DNA of 7,014 nt from positions 1 through 7,014 of the forward strand of contig DATKXU010000077.1 in the NCBI GenBank assembly GCA_035528905.1, in the 5' to 3' direction. Made by a program: the position numbers and the translations under genes. Under the pieces are notes generated by a model. It was not told the origin of the DNA. It ran no database searches and saw nothing but the letters and a program-made list of their open reading frames with translations. Below are positions 1 through 4,844 of the stretch, piece after piece. The number at the start of each line of letters is the position of its first letter. The stretch's first letter is position 1. The DNA comes from DATKXU01 sp035528905 (GTDB lineage: Bacteria; Armatimonadota; UBA5829; DTJY01).

Positions 1-1
1 G

Positions 2-199
2 TGCTTCGCGTCCGACGTAGCGATGGAGGTCACGACGAACGCGCTCCAGGTCTTCGGCGGCTACGGCTACATGAAGGAATACCCGATCGAGAAGTACATG
101 CGGGACGCGAAGATCACCCAGATTTACGAGGGCACGAACCAAATCCAGCGCGACGAGATCGGCAAGGGCCTGATCGCGGCGGCAGCCGCTGGTGAGTAA
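2..199 (+). CDS. Acyl-CoA dehydrogenase, C-terminal end (5' partial)
   Basis: The reading frame is open from base 2 to TAA at 197-199, giving the last 65 residues of an acyl-CoA dehydrogenase. These flavoenzymes oxidise acyl-CoA to trans-2-enoyl-CoA and pass electrons to ETF. The visible part is the C-terminal helical domain, with the family signatures FGGYGYMKEYPIEKYMRDAK and IYEGTNQIQR. In short- and medium-chain family members the Glu of YEGT is the catalytic base; here it is codon 128-130, so this copy looks active. Chain-length preference cannot be judged from this fragment. The etfB/etfA pair about 2.6 kb downstream encodes the usual electron acceptor, but serC and an SPFH/RHH unit lie between. 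No terminator is visible after the stop; repeat-like sequence follows directly. Confidence 0.93.
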   Translation, partial: CFASDVAMEVTTNALQVFGGYGYMKEYPIEKYMRDAKITQIYEGTNQIQRDEIGKGLIAAAAAGE

Positions 200-204
200 A
201 TAAC

Positions 205-220
205 CACGGAGACACGGAGA
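205..220 (+). repeat. Two tandem copies of an 8-base unit
   Basis: CACGGAGA occurs twice with no spacer, 6 bases after the acyl-CoA dehydrogenase stop. The surrounding text (aaccacggagacacggagat) resembles short low-complexity repeats that I recall between genes in several environmental bacterial genomes. That resemblance is from memory. The tandem copy itself is seen directly. Confidence 0.55.
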
Positions 221-228
221 TTTTGAAA

Positions 229-264
229 TGGGAGGGCGAAGCTTCTGCTGAGCCGTCCCGGCTC
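229..264 (+). repeat. Candidate interspersed intergenic repeat with hairpin
   Basis: The spacer before serC holds a block starting TGGGAGGGCGAAGCTTC. It contains the 8-base palindrome GAAGCTTC (238-245) and ends in a perfect 6-bp hairpin, GAGCCG (250-255), loop TCC, CGGCTC (259-264). One frame reads WEGEASAEPSR. A GEA(S/P)AEP string is something I recall as a hallmark of a dispersed repeat often mis-called as small ORFs in Planctomycetota and Armatimonadota genomes. The hairpin is seen; family membership is inference, and no second copy occurs in this window. The hairpin has no T-run after it, so it is a poor rho-independent terminator. Confidence 0.5.
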
Positions 265-304
265 CATCACTCCAGTACTCCGAATATTATCGAGGGGGTA
301 ATCA

Positions 305-1384
305 ATGGCAAGGGTTTACAATTTCAACGCAGGGCCTGCCGCTCTGCCGCTTTCGGTTCTCGAAAAGGCGCAGTCGGAGCTGCTGGAGTTCGCCGGCAGC
401 GGCATGTCGGTCATGGAGATGTCACATCGCTCCAAGGATTTCGCTGCGATCGTCGAGGGCGCTGAGGCGAACGTCCGCAGGCTGATGAACGTCTCCGACG
501 ACTACGCGGTTCTATTCCTTCAGGGCGGCGCGAGTCTGCAGTTCGCAATGATCCCGCTGAACCTCCGTAGGGAAAGTAAGACCGCCGACTATGTGGATAC
601 CGGGAGCTGGGCATCTAAGGCGGTCAAGGAAGGCAAAATCGGCGGGAGCATCAACGTCGCATGGTCGGGCAAAGAGGAAAACTACACGCGCATCCCGAAG
701 CAAAGCGAGCTGAAGCTCACTCCGGGCGGGGAGTACATCCATATCTGCTCGAACGAGACCATTGGCGGGATTCGATTCTCTACCTTCCCGAAGACCGAGG
801 CGCCGCTTATCGCGGACATGTCGAGCGAGATCATGTCCCGCGCGATAGACGTGAATCATTTCGGCCTGATCTACGCCGGAGCACAGAAGAACCTCGGCCC
901 GTCGGGCCTGGCGCTTGTGATCATCCGAAAAGACCTGATGGACCGCTGCCCGGAGAGCGTGCCCATCTTCCTGCGCTATAAGACGCACGCGCAAGAGGGC
1001 AGCCTGTATAACACACCGAACACGTGGGGCATCTACGTCGTCAAGCTGGTGACGGAGTGGCTGGAGTCCCTGGGCGGCATTGCCGGAATGCAGAGGATCA
1101 ACGAAAAGAAGGCGGCTACCCTCTACTCGGCGATTGACTCCAGCGATTTCTGGAGGTCGCCCGTGGAGAAGGAGAGCCGCTCGATCATGAACGTCGTCTG
1201 GCGGCTGCCCAGCGAGGAGCTGGAAGAGGCATTCGTGAGCGAGGCGAAGAAGGCGGAAATGGTCGGCCTGAAGGGTCACCGCTCCGTCGGCGGCATCCGC
1301 GCGAGCCTCTACAACGCAGTCGGCCAGGATGCAGTTGACGCCCTCGTTGCCTTTATGCAGGCCTTCGAGACAAAGAACGGGTAA
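305..1384 (+). CDS. serC: Phosphoserine aminotransferase
   Basis: This 359-residue PLP enzyme, of typical SerC length, converts 3-phosphohydroxypyruvate plus glutamate to O-phosphoserine plus 2-oxoglutarate in cytoplasmic serine synthesis. In bacteria with the DXP-dependent route it also acts in pyridoxal phosphate synthesis. The N-terminal signature FNAGPAALP (residues 7-15), the SHRS substrate motif (40-43) and the cofactor-phosphate loop QGGAS (73-77) are present. The Schiff-base lysine is K195 in GAQKNLGPSG. The C-terminal HRSVGGIRASLYNAV segment is also typical. The ATG at 305 has a strong Shine-Dalgarno, GAGGGGG at 292-298, 6 bases upstream. No serA lies next to it. A rho-independent terminator follows about 30 bases after the stop, so it ends its own transcript. 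Its promoter is not obvious. Confidence 0.97.
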   Translation: MARVYNFNAGPAALPLSVLEKAQSELLEFAGSGMSVMEMSHRSKDFAAIVEGAEANVRRLMNVSDDYAVLFLQGGASLQFAMIPLNLRRESKTADYVDTGSWASKAVKEGKIGGSINVAWSGKEENYTRIPKQSELKLTPGGEYIHICSNETIGGIRFSTFPKTEAPLIADMSSEIMSRAIDVNHFGLIYAGAQKNLGPSGLALVIIRKDLMDRCPESVPIFLRYKTHAQEGSLYNTPNTWGIYVVKLVTEWLESLGGIAGMQRINEKKAATLYSAIDSSDFWRSPVEKESRSIMNVVWRLPSEELEEAFVSEAKKAEMVGLKGHRSVGGIRASLYNAVGQDAVDALVAFMQAFETKNG

Positions 1385-1413
1385 AGTCAGCCATCAGCAA
1401 AAATGGAAAGTAG

Positions 1414-1445
1414 GGGAGGGCTTCCACGCCTTCCCTTTTCTTTTT
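1414..1445 (+). terminator. Rho-independent terminator after serC
   Basis: GGGAGGGC (1414-1421) pairs with GCCTTCCC (1428-1435), giving eight pairs with one G-U wobble around a 6-base loop. TTTTCTTTTT (1436-1445) follows at once. This is a textbook intrinsic terminator and separates serC from the SPFH unit. Confidence 0.85.
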
Positions 1446-1454
1446 AGTAAAACG

Positions 1455-1482
1455 AGCCCGCCAGGGGCGGGACCGCCGGGCT
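1455..1482 (+). other. GC-rich alternative stem-loops, possible second terminator
   Basis: Just past the serC terminator, CCCGCC (1457-1462) can pair with GGCGGG (1466-1471) around a 3-base loop. Alternatively AGCCCG (1455-1460) can pair with CGGGCT (1477-1482), with GGCG/CGCC also pairing inside. The two folds exclude each other. TTTACTTGTTT follows, which is only moderately T-rich. It may be a back-up terminator or a small palindromic repeat; the sequence does not decide. Confidence 0.4.
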
Positions 1483-1535
1483 TTACTTGTTTATCGGTTC
1501 CTCGATTTATTCCCGAAAAAATACCTAAAAAGGGC

Positions 1536-1564
1536 TTGACAAGTGTATGGAAGTAGGATATTGT
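1536..1564 (+). promoter_or_regulatory. Sigma-70-type promoter of the SPFH/RHH unit
   Basis: A perfect TTGACA -35 box (1536-1541) is followed after 17 bases by TATTGT (1559-1564), a 4/6 match to the -10 consensus. The predicted start is near 1571, about 30 bases before the SPFH ATG. The -10 box and start lie inside a dyad (1557-1584), as expected for a repressed promoter. Confidence 0.68.
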
Positions 1565-1584
1565 ATTGATATCATCTTAATATC
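1557..1584. promoter_or_regulatory. Candidate operator: two-tier dyad over the -10 box
   Basis: GATATT (1557-1562) and AATATC (1579-1584) are exact inverted repeats. Midway between them lies the perfect palindrome TGATATCA (1567-1574). Both share one centre at 1570.5, so 20 of 28 bases sit in matched pairs. The site covers the -10 box and the predicted start point, so a bound protein would block transcription. The Arc-like ribbon-helix-helix protein encoded by the second gene of the transcript is the obvious candidate ligand. Binding is inference; the symmetry is seen. Confidence 0.5.
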
Positions 1585-1601
1585 ACAGAGGAGCGCCAAA
1601 A

Positions 1602-2468
1602 ATGTCACGTGAAGTCGAGGTCAAGGCCATATCAGGTTGGCCGATGCTGTTCATTTTCCTGATTCTGTTAGCTGTGGTAGTTACCCTATTCGTCAATGCG
1701 GGCAGGAACGAGAGTGTCGGGCCGGTAATAAACGCTGCCGTGCTGCTTGTCATCACCATGATTATCTTTCCCGGCGGGTTTGTGGTCATTGAGCCGAATG
1801 GGAGCAGCGTACTGCTTCTGGCGGGGAAATATCGGGGTACCATCAAAGAAAGCGGTTTCAAGTGGGTGATCCCGTTCTACAGCAAGCGTCCGGTATCTCT
1901 ACGTGTAAAGACTTTGAACGGCGAGAAGCTGAAGGTAAACGACCTGGCGGGTAATCCGGTTGAGATTGCGGCGATAGTGGTCTGGCGCGTGCGTGACACG
2001 TACAGCGCCAGCTTCGAAGTTGACAACTACGCGCAGTATGTCGCCATGCAGAGCGAGACCGCGGTGAGGCATCTGGCGTCGTTGTATCCGTATGACGCGG
2101 GCGAAGATTCCCTTTCGCTGCGCAGGAATGCGGAAGAAGTAAGCGCGGCTCTTCAGAAGGAGCTGCAGGAACGCCTCGACCGCGCAGGCGTGGAGGTCAT
2201 GGAAGCGCGGCTTTCCCACTTGGCATACGCCCAGGAGATCGCAAGCGCCATGCTGCGAAAGCAGCAGGCGGCCGCGATCATCGCCGCGCGCCAGATAATT
2301 GTGGAAGGCGCGGTAGGGATGGTCGAGATGGCATTAGACCGCCTGGAGCAGTATAAGAAGCTCTCCCTTGATGAGGAGCGCAAGGCGGCCATGGTTTCCA
2401 ACCTGCTGGTCGTGCTGTGCAGCGACCATGCGGCTCAGCCTGTGCTTAATACCGGAACGCTTTATTAG
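1602..2468 (+). CDS. SPFH (stomatin/prohibitin/flotillin) domain membrane protein
   Basis: This 288-residue protein has two N-terminal hydrophobic helices (about 13-33 and 39-57). An SPFH domain starts near residue 58, with typical segments FVVIEPNGSSVLLLAGKYRG, WVIPFYSKRPVSLRVKTLNG, VEIAAIVVWRVRDT and AVRHLASLYPYD. The domain ends in a charged, Ala-rich helical stretch (about 165-235) able to form coiled-coil oligomers. SPFH proteins build ring- or patch-like scaffolds on membranes; a precise role cannot be read here. The ATG at 1602 has a strong AGAGGAG Shine-Dalgarno (1587-1593), 8 bases upstream. It has its own promoter and dyad, and is followed after 14 bases by a small RHH regulator gene. 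No NfeD-like protease partner, common beside slipins, is present. Specific subfamily not assigned. Confidence 0.9.
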   Translation: MSREVEVKAISGWPMLFIFLILLAVVVTLFVNAGRNESVGPVINAAVLLVITMIIFPGGFVVIEPNGSSVLLLAGKYRGTIKESGFKWVIPFYSKRPVSLRVKTLNGEKLKVNDLAGNPVEIAAIVVWRVRDTYSASFEVDNYAQYVAMQSETAVRHLASLYPYDAGEDSLSLRRNAEEVSAALQKELQERLDRAGVEVMEARLSHLAYAQEIASAMLRKQQAAAIIAARQIIVEGAVGMVEMALDRLEQYKKLSLDEERKAAMVSNLLVVLCSDHAAQPVLNTGTLY

Positions 2469-2482
2469 TAAGATGATGTAAT

Positions 2483-2662
2483 GTGAAAAAAGCATTTCCT
2501 TTGCGAATCAGTACGGAGCTTTGGGGCGAGATTCAGCGTCTGGCGGCGGCGGACCTTAGGAGTGTGAATGCGGAAATCGAATTTCTCCTGAGGGAAGCCG
2601 TCGCCCGGCGGCGAGGCAGGCGGCCGGAGATGGAATCGGACTCTCGTCCTGATGAGAGATAG
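2483..2662 (+). CDS. Arc-like ribbon-helix-helix DNA-binding protein
   Basis: A 59-residue frame starts at GTG 2483 and stops at TAG 2660-2662. It reads KKAFPLRISTELWGEIQRLA, then AADLRSVNAEIEFLLREAVARR, then a charged tail. This is the Arc/MetJ fold: beta strand FPLRIS (about residues 5-10), helix A (about 11-26) and helix B (about 28-43, with NAEIEFLLREA). Such proteins dimerise through the strand, which enters the DNA major groove. The start lies 14 bases after the SPFH stop, so the two are probably co-transcribed. The Shine-Dalgarno is weak, suggesting low or coupled translation. The ATG at 2481 is out of frame and stops at once. A 7-bp hairpin (2641-2658) overlaps the gene end but has no T-run. 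No toxin gene is adjacent, so an antitoxin role is less favoured than autoregulation. Confidence 0.85.
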   Translation: MKKAFPLRISTELWGEIQRLAAADLRSVNAEIEFLLREAVARRRGRRPEMESDSRPDER

Positions 2663-2727
2663 GGATGTCTTGGCCGTATACCGATCTGCTTTCCATCAAC
2701 CAGAATTCAATATCACCGCATAATCAT

Positions 2728-2757
2728 TTGACCAAACCGCACTTCGCACTGTAAAAT
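2728..2757 (+). promoter_or_regulatory. Probable promoter of etfBA
   Basis: TTGACC (2728-2733, 5/6) and TAAAAT (2752-2757, 5/6) are separated by 18 bases. A start near 2764 would give a leader of about 48 bases containing a perfect palindrome. The rest of the spacer 2663-2811 shows no ORF or T-tailed terminator. Confidence 0.6.
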
Positions 2758-2774
2758 GCAGTCTGGAACCCACA

Positions 2775-2788
2775 GGCGAGCGCTCGCC
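2775..2788. promoter_or_regulatory. Perfect 14-base palindrome in the etfBA leader
   Basis: GGCGAGCGCTCGCC is exactly self-complementary. It lies about 11 bases after the predicted start and 23 before the etfB GTG. It could be an operator for a dimeric regulator. As RNA it could form a 5-bp hairpin with a GCGC loop close to the ribosome site. No matching second copy was seen in the window. Confidence 0.45.
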
Positions 2789-2811
2789 AATAATACCGGA
2801 GAACCTGACCA

Positions 2812-3609
2812 GTGAAGATCTGTGTTTGTATCAAGCAAGTCCCGGCGACGACGGAAGTCAAGTTCGACCCGGAGACCAATACCCTCATCCGAGAGGGAGT
2901 CGAGTCACAGATCAATCCCTTCGACCTCTATGCCCTGGAGGAAGCCGTGCGAGTGAAGGAGCGGCTTCAGGAGCAGGGCGGGGAAGCTACAATAACCGCC
3001 GTCTCGATGGGTCCTCCCCAGGCGGAGGAGGCATTGAGGGAGGCGATCTCCCTCGGCGCGGACGATGCCATCCTCCTCTCCGACCGTGCTTTCGCAGGTG
3101 CGGACACATGGGCGACCTCCTACACGCTGGCGAAGGCCCTCACGAAGCTCGATCCCGACCTGGTCTTCTGCGGCATGCAGGCGATTGACGGCGATACAGG
3201 CCAGGTCGGGCCGGGCATCGCGGTTCACATGGATTACGCGCAGGCACCTTATGTTGCGAAGATCGAATCGCTGGACAAGCACAAGATCGTCGTCAAGCGG
3301 CTGCTCGAAAACGGCTACGAGGTATGCTCTTTGCGCCTTCCGGCCGTGCTGACGGTCGTGAAGGAGATCAACGAGCCGCGGACGCCGTCGCTCCGCGGTA
3401 AGATGAACGCGAAGAAGGCCGTGATCCCCGTCTGGAAGGCGGCGGATATCGAGGCACCCGAAGATAAGATCGGCCTCCAGGGCTCGCCCACCCAGGTGGT
3501 CAAGGTTTTCAGCCCGCCGCACCGCGAAGGCGGCGAGAAATGGACCGGAGAGCCTGGTGAACTGGCGGACAGGCTTGCCGGGCTTCTGAAGGAGCTGGAG
3601 ATCGTATAG
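2812..3609 (+). CDS. etfB: Electron transfer flavoprotein, beta subunit
   Basis: This 265-residue EtfB pairs with EtfA in a soluble flavoprotein that carries electrons from, or to, acyl-CoA dehydrogenases and related enzymes. Family marks include the start MKICVCIKQVP, the NPFDLYALEEAVR segment (35-47) and the nucleotide loop QAIDGDTGQVGP (123-134). The C-terminal GSPTQVVKVFSPP, with a following basic/Gly-rich stretch, is also typical. The GDT-x-QVGP form, instead of the DDxxQTG of AMP-binding mitochondrial-type EtfB, is what I know from anaerobe and bifurcating ETFs that bind FAD and NADH here. This is suggestive, not proof. The start is GTG 2812 with GGAGAA (2798-2803) 8 bases upstream. Its TAG directly abuts the etfA ATG, so expression is tightly coupled. 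Confidence 0.96.
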   Translation: MKICVCIKQVPATTEVKFDPETNTLIREGVESQINPFDLYALEEAVRVKERLQEQGGEATITAVSMGPPQAEEALREAISLGADDAILLSDRAFAGADTWATSYTLAKALTKLDPDLVFCGMQAIDGDTGQVGPGIAVHMDYAQAPYVAKIESLDKHKIVVKRLLENGYEVCSLRLPAVLTVVKEINEPRTPSLRGKMNAKKAVIPVWKAADIEAPEDKIGLQGSPTQVVKVFSPPHREGGEKWTGEPGELADRLAGLLKELEIV

Positions 3610-4812
3610 ATGGCCATTCGAGTCATAGAAGATAGGTGCAATGGGTGCGGACTGTGCATCAAATCCTGCCCGCAGGCGGCAATCACAGTAGACAACAAAC
3701 TCGCCATCATTGATCTCGAGCTGTGCAACTACTGCGGCTCGTGCGTCAGCGCCTGCCGCCTCCGCGCGATAGCCATCGAGATCGAGAAGCAGCCGAAGGA
3801 GGACCTCAGCCGGTACAATGGCGTCTGGGTCTTCGGCGAGCAGTTCGGAGGCAAGATCGCGCCGGTCGTGCTGGAGCTCATCGGCATCGCCCGCCGACTT
3901 GCTGACGACCGAGGCTCCGAGTTAGGCGTAATCGTACTCGGCGACAAGCTAGACAAGGCCGCTGCAGAGCTCGCCGAGTACCCGGTGGACAAGGTATACG
4001 TCTACGAAGCGCCGGAGCTTGCCCGGTACGATGGGGAGCGCTACTCCCGCGTGCTTTCGGACGTCATCCGCGAGTTGAAGCCGGAAATCCTGCTGGCGGG
4101 CGCCACGACTACCGGCCGGTCGTTCATGTCACGCGTGGCGGTCCAGGTCTACAGCGGCCTGACCGCCGACTGCACGGGTCTTGCCATCGGCAAGGACGAC
4201 GGCCTGCTCTACCAGACGCGCCCCGCTTACGGCGGGAATGTCATGGCCACCATCCTGTGCCCTTATACGCGGCCTCAGATGGCGACCGTGCGCCACAAGG
4301 TCTTCCCTGTAAGCATGAAACGGAACAGCGGCACGAAGGCCCAGATCGTGCGCCTGAAGCCAAAGCCCCAGCTCTTCGGCTCCAGCAGCGAGATTCTGGA
4401 CTTCATAGAGCAGTGCGAGGCTACTGTGAACATCGTCGAGGCGGATGTCATCGTCTCCGGCGGGCGAGGGATTCAGGATCCGGCGAACTTCGCGCTCCTT
4501 GAGGAGCTTGCCAGGACGCTGGGCGGAGCAGTCGGCGCGAGCCGGGCCGCCGTGGATGCCGGCTGGATTCCGTACTGCCACCAGGTCGGCCAGACCGGCA
4601 AGACCGTCTGCCCGAAGCTCTATATCGCCTGCGGGATCAGCGGCGCAGTCCAGCATCAGGCGGGGATGGCATCCTCAGAGACCATCGTCGCTATCAACAA
4701 GGACCCGGATGCGCCGATCTTCCAAATCGCAGATTTCGGCTTCGTGGGCGACTGCCTTGAAATCGTCCCGCTCCTCACCAAGAAGATCAAGACCGTGCGC
4801 GGCGAGGCGTAG
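3610..4812 (+). CDS. etfA: Electron transfer flavoprotein, alpha subunit, with N-terminal 2x[4Fe-4S] ferredoxin domain
   Basis: This 400-residue protein is longer than a plain EtfA (usually about 310-340) because of a fused ferredoxin domain. Two full cluster motifs are visible: C10-x2-C13-x2-C16-x3-C20-P and C39-x2-C42-x2-C45-x3-C49, the latter followed by Arg rather than Pro. The NAD/FAD-like alpha domain follows (about 70-260), then the C-terminal FAD domain with VSGGRG (282-287), SRAAVDAGW (311-319), QVGQTGKTV (325-333), GISGAVQH (342-349) and INKDPDAPIF (362-371). Ferredoxin-bearing EtfA subunits are known from bifurcating complexes such as the Acetobacterium lactate dehydrogenase and caffeyl-CoA reductase systems. 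Here the partner dehydrogenase is not adjacent; the upstream acyl-CoA dehydrogenase is one candidate. A GGAG (3597-3600) inside the etfB end serves as ribosome site. Confidence 0.96.
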   Translation: MAIRVIEDRCNGCGLCIKSCPQAAITVDNKLAIIDLELCNYCGSCVSACRLRAIAIEIEKQPKEDLSRYNGVWVFGEQFGGKIAPVVLELIGIARRLADDRGSELGVIVLGDKLDKAAAELAEYPVDKVYVYEAPELARYDGERYSRVLSDVIRELKPEILLAGATTTGRSFMSRVAVQVYSGLTADCTGLAIGKDDGLLYQTRPAYGGNVMATILCPYTRPQMATVRHKVFPVSMKRNSGTKAQIVRLKPKPQLFGSSSEILDFIEQCEATVNIVEADVIVSGGRGIQDPANFALLEELARTLGGAVGASRAAVDAGWIPYCHQVGQTGKTVCPKLYIACGISGAVQHQAGMASSETIVAINKDPDAPIFQIADFGFVGDCLEIVPLLTKKIKTVRGEA

Positions 4813-4844
4813 AAGGCTGAATTGCAAATTGGAGCTGGCGGCCT

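Noticed and set aside
285..290. TATTAT as a -10 box for serC
   Set aside because: Nothing like a -35 box lies 16-18 bases upstream, and the implied start would fall inside the serC Shine-Dalgarno.
223..465. Small plus-strand frame with a GEASAEP segment before serC
   Set aside because: It overlaps the serC start in another frame, has no ribosome site and begins inside a repeat-like spacer.
512..1279. Long minus-strand open frame (255 codons) opposite serC
   Set aside because: It lies entirely antisense to the conserved serC frame. Its translation is Arg/His/Leu-rich with no recognisable fold, as expected for an antisense shadow in GC-rich DNA.
1455..1601. Riboswitch or leader RNA before the SPFH gene
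   Set aside because: The GC-rich folds lie upstream of the predicted promoter, so they would not be in the SPFH transcript, whose leader is only about 30 bases.
2483..2662. RHH protein as the antitoxin of a toxin-antitoxin pair
   Set aside because: No small toxin-like gene is adjacent; the upstream gene is an SPFH membrane protein and the downstream gene is etfB.
2905..3522. Minus-strand open frame (205 codons) opposite etfB
   Set aside because: Antisense to a highly conserved EtfB sequence; the composition is typical of a shadow frame and there is no ribosome site.
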